Shown here piece by piece: positions 6,616 to 16,700 of a stretch of 18,046 nt of DNA. The notes beneath the pieces were generated by a model. The model saw only the letters and a program-made list of their open reading frames with translations. It searched no databases and was not told the DNA's origin. The stretch is from Acidobacteriaceae bacterium (lineage in GTDB: Bacteria > Acidobacteriota > Terriglobia > Terriglobales > Acidobacteriaceae), in contig JASIJX010000448.1 of assembly GCA_030049955.1 (NCBI GenBank), forward strand, positions 1 through 18,046, in the 5' to 3' direction. The stretch's first letter is position 1; every line of letters starts with the position of its first letter. The translations under genes were made by a program, and so were the position numbers.

Positions 6616-9600
6616 ATGTCTAGTTGGTTTATTTCAAGAAGATCAGCGTCTCACCACTCGAACCGTTCCAAAGATCTCAGTGACGAGCTGGGAGACTTCA
6701 CACATCTTTTTGTGGGTGTACTAAAAACATTGGTCATGGTGGTCGGATTGTCCCTTGCGCTGACTTCGTCGGCCCTGGCGCAGCAGGATCAAGGAGCGAT
6801 TACGGGCACCGTTCAAGACCCGAGTGGCGCGGCGATACCCCACGCCCATGTCATTCTCACCAGCACAGATACAGGCCAGGTCCTTGAAACCAGTTGCGAT
6901 GCGGTTGGCGTTTATATCTTCTCACCTGTGAAGATTGGCAACTACCAGGTCAGCGCGAGCGCGCCTGGATTTGAGACGACGACCCAACTGAACTTACGTT
7001 TGAACCTGCAGGAGAGGCTGAATGTAGTTTTAACGCTAAAGCCTGGCAATGTGACCGCGACCGTTACGGTCACTGAGGCGCCGCCCTTGCTGCAGGCGGG
7101 AGACGGCTCGGTGGGTCAGGTACTGAGCACAAGCACTATCAATGACACCCCTCTCAACGGCCGCAATTGGGTATTCATCGCGCAACTGACAGCTGGCGCT
7201 GATCCAGGAACCGGGGCTCGCGGGCAGGGCGACTTTGATGCCAATGGGCAACGAGCCGAGCAAAATAACTTCGTCCTCGATGGTGTAGACAACAACACAA
7301 GCTCCGTCGATTTTCTGAACGGCTCAAGCTATGTGGTGCGGCCGCCTCCGGACGCGCTGGCCGAATTCAAGATTCAAACCGCGGACTACAGCGCCGAATT
7401 CGGCCATTCGGCGGGAGCCACGCTGAACGCCAGCATCAAGTCCGGTACGAACGAAATCCATGGCGACCTCTGGGAATACGTTCGCAATACTGCTCTTGAC
7501 GCACGTAATTTTAATGCCCTGACAATTCCCGCGTATCACGAGAACCAATTTGGCGCAACACTGGGTCTTCCCATTTTGCGCAATAAGCTCTTCTTCTTTG
7601 GCGATAGCGAAGCGAATCGAATTGTCTTTGGCAACACCACCACAAATAACGTTCCTACGCCTTTAATGCGCCAAGGAAATTTCTCGGAGCTTCTTAGTAC
7701 CAGTCTGAGCGGTACTTCACAGGGAACTCAACTCTACGAGCCAAACTCGGGAGGCACGGTAAAGCTTACATGCAACGGCCAGAACAACGTCTTTTGTGCA
7801 AACCAGATAGATCCAGTTGCCCAATCCATTCTTAACTTGTTTCCATTGCCCAACGCCAACAACGGCGACACATATAATAATTACGTTGTCAATGTAAACG
7901 ATCGGGATAATACCGCTCAAGCCGATGCGCGGGTAGATTATGACATCAGCAGTAGGGACCAGGCTTTCGCGAGGTATAGCTACGATCACGAAATACAAGT
8001 TTATCCGCCGCTGTTCGGCATCCTCGATGGAAGCGCCTATAACGCGGACGGATACAACATTGACCTTGCGGGGAACCTTGCGCTGAGTGAGACGCACACT
8101 TTCAGTCCAACGCTAATCAATGAGTTTCGTTTCGGATACAACTACCTTCGCACTCTCTTGGAGGCAGAAAACGAAAACACTGATCTTTCGTCAACTCTGG
8201 GGTTAGGAGGCATCCCATACACACTGGGTACAGGCGGGCTTCCCTATTTCAGCGTGTCTGGACTTACCGCGTTCGGGACCCCCTCCTATAACCCCAGCAG
8301 GGAGCATGAGAACGTGTATCAGATTTTGGATAACGTGACCAAGATAGTCAGTAATCATGCGCTGAAAGCGGGGCTTTCGCTGCAGGCGTTCCGCATTGCT
8401 ACCTTGGAGGGACAGTATTTTAGAGGTGATTACACGTTTAACGGTCAATATACCAGCGACCTGAAGGCTGCCTTTACTGGTAGCGGCGTAGCTGACTTTT
8501 TAGCCGACCAGGTAGAGGCCGCAAGCCTATCATCTCCGCTGGCGCCGTTTAACGATGTGCGGTGGAACCGAGCGGCTTACGTCCAGGACGACTGGAAGGT
8601 CAATCGCCGATTGACGCTGAACCTGGGTGTTCGTTACGACTACTCGCAACCTATGACAGAGATGTCGGGACGTCAGGCCAGCTTTGTGGCCAGCACGCGT
8701 GGCATCGGAACAGGAAGTGGAACCTATAGCATGCCTACTCGGGATGAAAATGTCCCGCTGTCCTCTGTATTTACTAACTTGTTGACCGCGGAAAACATCA
8801 CGCCGCAGTATGTCAATAATCCTGCTTTGACCACCACTCCGAAAGATAGTTTTGCGCCGCGCGTTGGCCTTTCTTATCAATTGGGCACGAAAACAGTCGC
8901 GCGCGCAGGATTTGGCGTCTTCTATGGCGATTTGGAGAATAGGGGAGGCGGATCAAACATAGGCGACAACTATCCTTTCGAGTTCACCGTCGGTTTTCCA
9001 GCGCCTAGTTGTAAAGCGGGTTATGGCAACTGCCAAAGCACCGGGCTAACGCTCGAGAGCGGCTATTCAGCAGCCATTGCTGCCGGGCTGGGGAACTACA
9101 TCTCGACCCTTCTGGCATATGGTGTTCCTGCAATTAGCAAGTCGCCCTATTCACTGGCAGAAAATTTTACAGTTGAACGCAGTCTGTCTAACAATCTGGT
9201 TGCTTCAGTGGGATATGTCGGCACTGTGGCCAGGCATCTCCAGGTAGTGCTTTATCAGAACAGTGCGGAGGCGGTTATTAACCCGAATATCAGCGTGCAA
9301 ACGGTTGTTCCATTTCCAAAGCTGACTACTGGCACTGGTCTGACTGCGCCCGTGGGAATGTCCGACTACAATTCTCTGCAGGCCAAGATCGAAAAGCGCT
9401 ACTCCAACGGCTTGAATTTCCTGGCCACCTATACCTGGTCCCATTCGTTAGACGACGCTCCTACGCCGGAAACAACTGACACCGCATACACCAACACCAA
9501 TCTGCTGCCGATCAGTGAAGCCTATAGCAACTCCGTTTTTGATGTGCGCCAACGCCTCACCTTCAATGGTTACTATGAGCTGCCCTTTGGGCAAGGTCGT

Positions 9601-10197
9601 AAGTGGCTGAATCATGGCTCCATTCTCAATCAAGTCATCGGCGGATGGGCATCCGACCTCACGTTTGTGGCCCAGACGGGAGAGCCGTTTACCGTGGGCA
9701 TTTCGGGCATCACGGCAGCCGGCGGTCTCGGTCCGTATGCAATCCCGATTGGAAATCCCTTCAAGGTCGGTGGGTCTCCGAATTCGACTAATCCCACAAT
9801 TACTTGTGCAACAAGCACGCGGAATAAAACGCACTGGTATAACCCGTGTGCTTTTGCTAACCCACTGAACGGCACCACGATACCCACATCGGGATCAGGT
9901 TCGCAGATTACCAGCCTTTCCCAGGTACTCCAATATCAGGGCGGCCGCCGCAATGATGTTCCAGGGCCGGGATGGGAGCGCATCAATATGTCGCTCTTTA
10001 AGGACTTCATCACATATCGTGAGCAGCGCATGGAGTTTCGCGCCGACGCTTTTAACTTGCTCAATACTCCTGCATATAACACTCCAAGCACTGCCAACGA
10101 TGGCAATAACGGAGGCCTGATCACTGCCCCGAGAACTTTTCAGAACTATACTCCGGATGCACGCTTCTTCCAACTGTCTCTGAAGTACATCTTCTAG
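6616..10197 (+). CDS. TonB-dependent receptor with carboxypeptidase-regulatory-like N-terminal domain (Oar-like)
   Basis: 1193-residue outer-membrane transporter, probably for oligosaccharides of this locus. Residues 1-55 form a long signal peptide with hydrophobic core LVMVVGLSLALTSSALA and cleavage after A55. A carboxypeptidase-regulatory-like beta-domain follows at about 58-140 (GAITGTVQDPSGAAIPHAHV, then GNYQVSASAPGF). TVTVTEAP near 150 may be the TonB box. The plug domain carries TPLNGRNW (178-185), NGQRAEQNNFVLDGVDNN and FKIQTADYSAEFGHSAG. The remainder is the beta-barrel, ending FFQLSLKYIF with the terminal aromatic typical of outer-membrane barrels. Length and layout match the expanded acidobacterial receptor family, which works without SusD; none is present here. 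The ATG start has AGGAGG ten bases upstream. It is divergent from the transmembrane regulator and leads the run of + strand glycosidase genes. The ligand is not readable from sequence. Confidence 0.93.
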   Translation: MSSWFISRRSASHHSNRSKDLSDELGDFTHLFVGVLKTLVMVVGLSLALTSSALAQQDQGAITGTVQDPSGAAIPHAHVILTSTDTGQVLETSCDAVGVYIFSPVKIGNYQVSASAPGFETTTQLNLRLNLQERLNVVLTLKPGNVTATVTVTEAPPLLQAGDGSVGQVLSTSTINDTPLNGRNWVFIAQLTAGADPGTGARGQGDFDANGQRAEQNNFVLDGVDNNTSSVDFLNGSSYVVRPPPDALAEFKIQTADYSAEFGHSAGATLNASIKSGTNEIHGDLWEYVRNTALDARNFNALTIPAYHENQFGATLGLPILRNKLFFFGDSEANRIVFGNTTTNNVPTPLMRQGNFSELLSTSLSGTSQGTQLYEPNSGGTVKLTCNGQNNVFCANQIDPVAQSILNLFPLPNANNGDTYNNYVVNVNDRDNTAQADARVDYDISSRDQAFARYSYDHEIQVYPPLFGILDGSAYNADGYNIDLAGNLALSETHTFSPTLINEFRFGYNYLRTLLEAENENTDLSSTLGLGGIPYTLGTGGLPYFSVSGLTAFGTPSYNPSREHENVYQILDNVTKIVSNHALKAGLSLQAFRIATLEGQYFRGDYTFNGQYTSDLKAAFTGSGVADFLADQVEAASLSSPLAPFNDVRWNRAAYVQDDWKVNRRLTLNLGVRYDYSQPMTEMSGRQASFVASTRGIGTGSGTYSMPTRDENVPLSSVFTNLLTAENITPQYVNNPALTTTPKDSFAPRVGLSYQLGTKTVARAGFGVFYGDLENRGGGSNIGDNYPFEFTVGFPAPSCKAGYGNCQSTGLTLESGYSAAIAAGLGNYISTLLAYGVPAISKSPYSLAENFTVERSLSNNLVASVGYVGTVARHLQVVLYQNSAEAVINPNISVQTVVPFPKLTTGTGLTAPVGMSDYNSLQAKIEKRYSNGLNFLATYTWSHSLDDAPTPETTDTAYTNTNLLPISEAYSNSVFDVRQRLTFNGYYELPFGQGRKWLNHGSILNQVIGGWASDLTFVAQTGEPFTVGISGITAAGGLGPYAIPIGNPFKVGGSPNSTNPTITCATSTRNKTHWYNPCAFANPLNGTTIPTSGSGSQITSLSQVLQYQGGRRNDVPGPGWERINMSLFKDFITYREQRMEFRADAFNLLNTPAYNTPSTANDGNNGGLITAPRTFQNYTPDARFFQLSLKYIF

Positions 10198-10291
10198 CGG
10201 CGAGAGACGCTGTCGCGCGTTCAGCCAACAAGCAGGTTATCCGATGATTGTTTTCGGATAGCAGTAATCTCCGTGTGCGTCAAATGAGTCG

Positions 10292-10314
10292 CCGGCGAGC
10301 TGAAAGCTCGCCGG
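10292..10314 (+). other. Perfect 10-bp hairpin just upstream of the GxGYxYP gene
   Basis: CCGGCGAGCT (10292-10301), loop GAA, AGCTCGCCGG (10305-10314). The stem is perfect and G+C-rich, and it ends one base before the purine stretch GAAAGG that probably serves as ribosome binding site for the ATG at 10331. With no T-run it is unlikely to be an intrinsic terminator. It could protect the upstream mRNA end or modulate translation of the next gene. The 9-mer AAATGAGTC precedes it at 10282-10290. Confidence 0.6.
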
Positions 10315-10330
10315 GAAAGGATCTAAGGCG

Positions 10331-13090
10331 ATGGACGAGCGGAAGAAGGGTTTCTTGCAGGCAATGTGGAGTAGGCGGCGGTTCCTGAAGGTGACCGGCC
10401 AGGGATTCGCGGCGCGCGCCGGGCTGCGTGTAGGGCTGGGCGCCTTGGGAGGACTGGTTGGTGCTGACCTGGCATCCTCAACTCGTGTCAAGGCGACATC
10501 TAGTCTGGACACGAGTTGGGGATGGCTGCCAACCCCACCCGCGACGCCGGGGTCGTTGTTGGTCGTGGACGTAAACACCGGTAGCAACGGCCAACTTACT
10601 ACCGCTCAGATAGCGGCCTTGACCATATTGCAGGGTCTGGCCAACAGCTTGTGTGCGAGTGGCGGCGAAGCGGTCTACCTTTCCCCCTCAGGAGACGACG
10701 TCAGTTCGTGGCCTGCGATCTACGCCGCGCAGGTCAGCGGCTTGACAATCAATACCGGCGGCGCATACACGGACATCGCCGCGTTGTCTCAGATGAGTGT
10801 TGTGACCGAGTACGTCGTCTGGAACCCAGACGTACCTGCTACCATCAACGTCGCGAATATGTTGGCCTGGCTGCTAGGCGTGGCGGCGTTCAGCTCCACG
10901 TCTGACGCCACGCTTCTTGCCCCCAATCTCACGCAATATCCCACATCAGGTACCGGATCAATTGACCTGAGCACCCTCTCATCGGCGATCGACGCCTACA
11001 CGTGGGCCCTGTCGGAGCTCGGCACGACCGTGCCAGAGACACTCGCGCTGCTGTCCGTGGGGGACATGTCCAGCGGCTTTGAGGACACGCTGATCACGAC
11101 GCCACGCGACTACGCTGTGTATGCCAAATCGTTTCCCTGGTGCGCGTCTCTGAGCACCATGAGCTTCTCCAATTTGCCGTCATCGGGCACTACGCAGGAT
11201 GGCACGCTGATCGATTCGATCCTGGCCAGCGCGCCGAGCGGAGGCACGTCAACCATGTTCGGTTGGAGCGACAACGAGCCATCGATGGCGATCCTGGCCA
11301 GCCAGAACGGGCTGGCGTTTTTCGCCGCAGACTCACCCGGGCTTCCGACCCAGAACCTCACCGTGCACAACGCAATCCGGACAACGGCGGTGCAGTCCGC
11401 GGGACCCGCCGCTCCGACCCTTTCAGACAGTACCGTCTACGTCTCCATCGTCTTCACGGACGGCGACAACCCCGGAGTCCTCTTGCAGTTTCACGAGGGG
11501 CGATGGATAGACACGAACCACCTCGCATCAGGGGGAGGAGCGGGCGCGGATCCGGTGCCGGTGGGCTGGTCGATGCAAGGCATGGCTCCGTCCTTTACGC
11601 CGGGCCTGGCCTACTACTACTTCAACAGCGCCCTCAACTCTTACGACGAGATGGTCGGGTGGTTGCCGTTCGGCTATCCCAATCTCTCGTCGTTGGTCGG
11701 TACTTCTAACCAGAGCGCGTACTTCACCAGTGCGCAAGACGCACTCAACAACGGCAACCTGCGCGTCTCGCAAAATATGTCCGAACTGCCGCCGGTATAC
11801 ACCGAGACGACCTCCGGCCTTTGGTATCTGCTGCACGGCACAAATGCCCCAAATGGCCACTTCTTCGGCTACACATCGCCTCCCGGCCTATACCCCGTGG
11901 GTGAGCCGACATGGATCAACGGGAAGCCAGTAACCACAATCGGCGGATATGCGCCGACTGGATCGCCCTCATCGGCGCCGGTCACCTACGCCACGTCGGG
12001 CATTATCGGCGCCGCCAGCACCAACCCGTCTCTGCCATTGTTCGTCGTGGTCGCGCTCGGCAACAATACTACCTACGAAGATGCCGAATCAATTGTTAGC
12101 GCCAGCTATCCCGGCCTGACCGTCCAGTTCGTCCTTCCCAGCCAGTTAGTCTCCCTCCAACAAACAGCGTGGAGCAACGGTCTGCTTGGAACCACCCTGC
12201 TCGGCCTGGCCACCTCCGTCAACATCGACCCGTACTTCCTTGGGGTCGGGGACCAGGACTCTATACCCGTCCTGTACAACAACGGAACAACCAACGTGCA
12301 AGCCCGCCAAGTCACCGACGGCAATTGGGCCTACGAGTTCAATGTTGAATCTTGCACAAGGGCGATATTGACCATGACAGCGATTGGCGCCGGCACGGTC
12401 GAAGCCAGCACGAACGCGTCAAGCTGGTCAACGGTGGGCACGATAGATACTTCTTCCGGCGAGATCGGGACACTCGTCGCTGATATGTCGAATTACATAA
12501 CCTTCCCCACCGAACACCTGTGGGTACGCTTCGTGGCCGGAAGCGAGGACACTCTGACCGTTACGTCGCTTCGCCTCACCTACAACGGCAGCACTGTCAC
12601 AACAGCCGTCACATATGCCACGCTTCCAACTGGGGCAGCGGTCCTGGGGATCACCGGTTCCAACCTCGTCGCCAACGTCAACCCCAACACGCCCACCTCC
12701 CCTAACACCGTCACCCCCACAACGGCGCCGGGCCCCTATGCGTTGTCGTTCCCAGTTCCATCCGCCGGTGTCGCCACACAGGGAGGAGGATATGGGCTCA
12801 TATCCTGGATCGAGTGGGTGTGTCCCTTTACAACTCCGTCAACTGGTGGCCCCTTCCCCTATGTGTTCAGCCTCTCCGGCCTCACCGGGACAGAAGGAAA
12901 GATCTACCTCTGCGTCTGGAACGGCGTCAATGACATCGCCTCCCAAGAGATCGTGCTCGACTCAACCGCTCATACGGTCTCGCTGCTTGTCAACCTGCCC
13001 ACCTCGGCCACACCGAAGATTCAGGTCTGTGCCTACGCGTTCCCAGTCGATCTGTCTACTGTGACCCCAGAAGTCTACGCCATAAGCTGA
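10331..13090 (+). CDS. Tat-exported GxGYxYP-type putative glycoside hydrolase
   Basis: 919 residues. The N-terminus has a textbook twin-arginine motif, S14-R-R-R-F-L-K20, then a weakly hydrophobic stretch to about residue 50, so folded export by Tat is expected. Residues about 70-300 match the GxGYxYP N-terminal domain (LLVVDVNTG, then LTILQGLANSL, then VYLSPSG). The C-terminal catalytic-like domain has VFTDGDN (D377-G378-D379-N380), PVGWSMQGMAPSFTPGLAYYYFNSA and DEMVGW. The family signature itself is degenerate: where GxGYxYP is expected the sequence reads F447-G-Y-P-N-L. A beta-sandwich resembling F5/8-type C domains follows (about 660-755), then a Pro/Thr-rich linker (about 784-802) and a C-terminal beta-domain to 919. 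Family members are described as putative glycosidases; no reaction is assigned. G+C is visibly higher than in its neighbours (bases 12001-12060 hold 39 of 60). It lies 133 bases after the receptor, probably in the same transcription unit. Confidence 0.78.
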   Translation: MDERKKGFLQAMWSRRRFLKVTGQGFAARAGLRVGLGALGGLVGADLASSTRVKATSSLDTSWGWLPTPPATPGSLLVVDVNTGSNGQLTTAQIAALTILQGLANSLCASGGEAVYLSPSGDDVSSWPAIYAAQVSGLTINTGGAYTDIAALSQMSVVTEYVVWNPDVPATINVANMLAWLLGVAAFSSTSDATLLAPNLTQYPTSGTGSIDLSTLSSAIDAYTWALSELGTTVPETLALLSVGDMSSGFEDTLITTPRDYAVYAKSFPWCASLSTMSFSNLPSSGTTQDGTLIDSILASAPSGGTSTMFGWSDNEPSMAILASQNGLAFFAADSPGLPTQNLTVHNAIRTTAVQSAGPAAPTLSDSTVYVSIVFTDGDNPGVLLQFHEGRWIDTNHLASGGGAGADPVPVGWSMQGMAPSFTPGLAYYYFNSALNSYDEMVGWLPFGYPNLSSLVGTSNQSAYFTSAQDALNNGNLRVSQNMSELPPVYTETTSGLWYLLHGTNAPNGHFFGYTSPPGLYPVGEPTWINGKPVTTIGGYAPTGSPSSAPVTYATSGIIGAASTNPSLPLFVVVALGNNTTYEDAESIVSASYPGLTVQFVLPSQLVSLQQTAWSNGLLGTTLLGLATSVNIDPYFLGVGDQDSIPVLYNNGTTNVQARQVTDGNWAYEFNVESCTRAILTMTAIGAGTVEASTNASSWSTVGTIDTSSGEIGTLVADMSNYITFPTEHLWVRFVAGSEDTLTVTSLRLTYNGSTVTTAVTYATLPTGAAVLGITGSNLVANVNPNTPTSPNTVTPTTAPGPYALSFPVPSAGVATQGGGYGLISWIEWVCPFTTPSTGGPFPYVFSLSGLTGTEGKIYLCVWNGVNDIASQEIVLDSTAHTVSLLVNLPTSATPKIQVCAYAFPVDLSTVTPEVYAIS

Positions 13091-13160
13091 AGCAGATTAA
13101 CGATTGTGACGATCTACAGGCATCCACCTGCAACCTTTCAGAAATGAGTCATAACAGAAG

Positions 13161-13196
13161 CCAGCCACTCGCTCAGCGATCTGAGCGAGTGGCTGG
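13161..13196 (+). other. Perfect 16-bp hairpin downstream of the GxGYxYP gene
   Basis: The 16-base arms 13161-13176 (starting CCAGCCACTC) and 13181-13196 (ending GTGGCTGG) pair without mismatch around the tetraloop CGAT, 70 bases after the stop codon. No T-run follows, so a classical rho-independent terminator is not supported. A 3'-end stabilising structure or attenuating element is possible. AAATGAGTC stands at 13142-13150, as it does before the hairpin at 10292. Confidence 0.75.
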
Positions 13197-13200
13197 GACC

Positions 13201-13214
13201 GGCGCGAATGCGCC
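13201..13214 (+). other. Short second hairpin
   Basis: GGCGC (13201-13205), loop GAAT, GCGCC (13210-13214) is a perfect 5-bp stem only four bases after the 16-bp hairpin. The two together form a tandem structured region between the GxGYxYP and GH38 genes. Confidence 0.4.
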
Positions 13215-13718
13215 TGACTTCACTTTATCGCTGGATGAGACAACGCAAAGGCAGGTCAGGTCGAGCCAAGCAATTTTTGGCTCTAAAATCGATCGCCGCT
13301 GATGCGCCTTATCTTGCGCCACCTCGCTCATTACTCATGCAATTTGGGATGCGTCGAGTCAGGCCAGAAAAAATACAACGTAGTGTAGCCAGGAAAGGAG
13401 TTCAGATGTAGGGCAAGATGCAACCCCGTATGTTCATCCCAAATGGATCTGGGCTTCGCTGCAGACCTAATGTCCGTAGCGCAGCAAGAAGAGTATGGCC
13501 AAACACTGCAGCTGCGTGAATTGCCCTTTGCTGAACTTCCTTCGCCGCGCAGGCAAAACGACCAACTGGCTTCCGGTGCCAGCCGGGCAAGTCCCATCGG
13601 TCCGATGTCGGTCATCTGAGCTCTGCGAAGGCCAAAACAGTTTCAGCATCATTTGGTTTCTGCAACCTTCAGCAGAGGGTCAACAGGGCCAAACACGTTC
13701 GAAATGCGAGGACCCCCT

Positions 13719-16700
13719 ATGAAGCATCAAACTTGCTTCTGGATTACGCTGATCTTTAGTCTGATAATCTCGCCAGCCTATTCTCAGTCTGCAACGATTT
13801 GGCAGATCGGCCGAAAGGATCATTCATCTTTAGAGTTCACCGCGCATCAAAAGAGCAATGTGCTGTATGAGGCTGGCAAAAGCGATTGGACTAAAGATTG
13901 GCCAGCCGAACAAGACGTCGGAGCGACTTACACTATCACCTTCGATCTAAATGCGCTTCCTCGCGGCACCTTTTCACTGGATCTTTCGACTCTGACCTAC
14001 ACTCCGGAGATTCCAAGCCTTCAGATCGCAATCAATGGACACGAAGGCGTCTACTATCTCCACCCGAAGCTTAGCTATTTTCTTGGAGACGCCCAGTCTA
14101 TCTTCGATGCGGCATATTCATCCTATGACCTGAGCATCGATATACCACCACAATACCTTAGGCAGGGTGCAAATATAATCAGCCTGACCGCAGTAAAGCA
14201 AGATCGGGAACCTGTACAGCCAGGCGTTAAAGCGAGTGTCTATTACGATTCGATAACTCTTTCAAATGATCCGGATCTTAATCACAAGGCAGGTATCATC
14301 ACTGCTTTAGCGGTGCCAACTGAATTTTATAAGCTGAAATTCGGGCATCTTGTTGAAATTGTGGAAGTCTTTCTGCGCTTTGGACAGGCGTCTGATGCGG
14401 AAGACATTACGCTCGCCTTCAACGGACGGGAATACACCAAGCGAATTGCGGCGCGAAAGAGTTGTGGGGAAGAGCGGGTTCGCTTTGAGGTTCCCGAGTG
14501 GGACGGAACGCGTCCTGCTGACATAAAAGTTGGCGATGGTGCTCAGTTAAGCCTGCACCTCTCATTGACCGCTGCCCGAAAGTGGACGCTTTTTGTTATT
14601 CCCCATACTCACTTGGATGTCGGTTATACCGACTACAGAGGAAAAGTTGCTGAGATCCAAGCCCGCACACTTGACGAAGCAGTAGCTATGATCAAGAGAC
14701 AGCCACGCTTCCGGTTCTCTACAGACGGCTCATGGAGCCTCGAGCAATTTCTAGCGACTCGCTCGACCAAACAGCAGCAGGAGATCCTGGGACTAATCCG
14801 GAGAGACAAGATAGGCATTCCAGCACAATATGCAAACCTTCTTACGGGATACTCATCGCTAGAGACACTTTACCGCTCGTTCTACTATTCACGCCAACTG
14901 TCCCGACTTTATAAACTTCCATTCTCATACGCCAATACAACGGATATTCCTACCTACACTGGGGCATACCCTTCGATTTTGGCGAGTGCCGGAATAAAGT
15001 ATTGGGCTGCTGGCGGGGACGACGAGCGTGGGCCAATCCTCAACTATATGCCGTGGAATGAGAGGTCGCCATTTTGGTGGGAGGGACAGGACGGAAAAAA
15101 GGTTCTCTTTTGGTATTCACGTGGCTATTCGCAGATCTCATTTCTATTTGGCCTTCCCCCGCAATCGGCTGCAGTGTATGAAACTTTGCCTATTTTTCTT
15201 CAGGCCTACTCAAAACCGGAATACAAACCAGACGTTGCACTGATTTATGGCGCACAGCCTGAGAATACAAACCTCGACCCGGAAATAGCACGCTTTGTCT
15301 CTGACTGGAACGGGCAGTTTGCATATCCCAGGCTAATATATGCGACGTTCGCCGACTTCTTTCGATATCTGGATAAACACTACGGGAATACGCTGCCGAC
15401 GTATAAGGGGGATATGGGCTCATACTGGGAGGATGGAGTGGGCTCAGACGCCTATTATACTGCGCAAGATCGACAGAACCAGAACGCGATACTTGCCGCG
15501 GAGGTAGTGTCAACTGTGTCTCACGTCGTTAGCCCCCACTTGATTCCGCCAAAGAATGAAATCGACGATATCTGGAGAAATATCGAACTCTACTCCGAGC
15601 ATACTTGGACCGCCAGCCCCTCGGTTCGACAGCCGGAAAGCGAAGAGGTCACCAGGCAACTTGAAGAAAAAAACGACATGGTCAGTCACGCTAGAATTCA
15701 AATTGAAGACGTCACAGACCGTGCTATGAGCCAGCTTGTGGATCAAATTCACGTGCCTGCAGGTACGTTGGTCGCATTTAATGCCTTGAATTGGAAGAGA
15801 AGCGCTTTGGTCGAGACTGATCTGGATGAAGATGACGAGCTTGTCGATCTGACGACCGGTCTACCAGTTCAGCTGGAGACGCTTTTTCATAAGGACCACT
15901 TCAAACATGTCCGCTTTCTAACCGGCGACATTCCAGCGGTAGGGTATAAGTGCTTTGCGATTAAAGTGCAAGGACATAGTGACCCTGGCAAGCCGTTATT
16001 GAACGGAACTCCTGTTATAGAAAATCAATACTATAAGATTACTGTAAACAAGACGAAAGGAACAATCGAAAGCATTATTGACAAGCAGATTCACCGTGAG
16101 CTGGTCGAACAATCAAGCAAGTATTCATTTGGCGAATATCTGTATGTGACTGGTGGCGATGGAAACACGAAGATGATCCATGCATTTCAAGATCTTCCGC
16201 GCGCAGAACTTACGATTCATCGCGCCGAGAAGAGCACATATCTGGGGGCACGGCGGACGCCATGGGGCCAGGTTATGGAGTTCAGCAGCAGCGATCTGAA
16301 TACGCCAGCAATCAATTTGGAGGTTCTTCTGTATGATGAGCAGAAAAAGATAGAATTCCGATATCACGTGCAAAAGGACTATACCACTGCCAAGGAGGCT
16401 GTGTATTTTGCTTTTCCTGTGGCTGTGTCGTCACCGACATTTGCATACGCGTCCCAGCAAGGGTGGGTAGACCCTGCAAAAGATATGTTTAAGGGCGCGA
16501 GCCTGGAATGGTTTAGCATTCAGCGGTGGATGGCGGTGCGAGACGCTGGCCTGACTGTTGGTATTGTGCCGCTTGATGCGCCACTTGCGTGCTTTGGAGA
16601 TATCAACCGTGGAGAATGGCCAAAGGACTTTAGGCCCAGAAGCTCCACATTATTTTCGTACGCAATGAATAACTATTGGTTTGTCAATTATCGGGCCGGA

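Larger units (their letters stand above)
13091..13718. other. 628-base spacer before the GH38 gene
   Basis: It holds three stem-loops (13161-13196, 13201-13214, and GAGCCAA/TTGGCTC at 13263-13283) and, at its right end, GAGGA six bases before the GH38 ATG. Between about 13284 and 13700 I see no recognisable gene, RNA or repeat. Short open frames on both strands have no ribosome binding site or recognisable motif. It may contain a separate promoter for GH38, or be decayed sequence. Confidence 0.5.

Noticed and set aside
11140..11709. 189-residue plus-strand open frame within the GxGYxYP gene
   Set aside because: It is an out-of-frame reading of a G+C-rich coding region and gives an Arg/His-rich product with no domain. 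The in-frame protein shows family motifs through the same bases.
13161..13196. Rho-independent terminator after the GxGYxYP gene
   Set aside because: The stem is excellent but is followed by GACCGGCGCG, with no run of T residues on either strand.
13653..13718. Upstream TTG extension of the GH38 protein by 22 residues
   Set aside because: The ATG at 13719 has GAGGA at six bases and is followed directly by a classical signal peptide. The extension would bury that signal behind a non-conserved stretch with no ribosome binding site.
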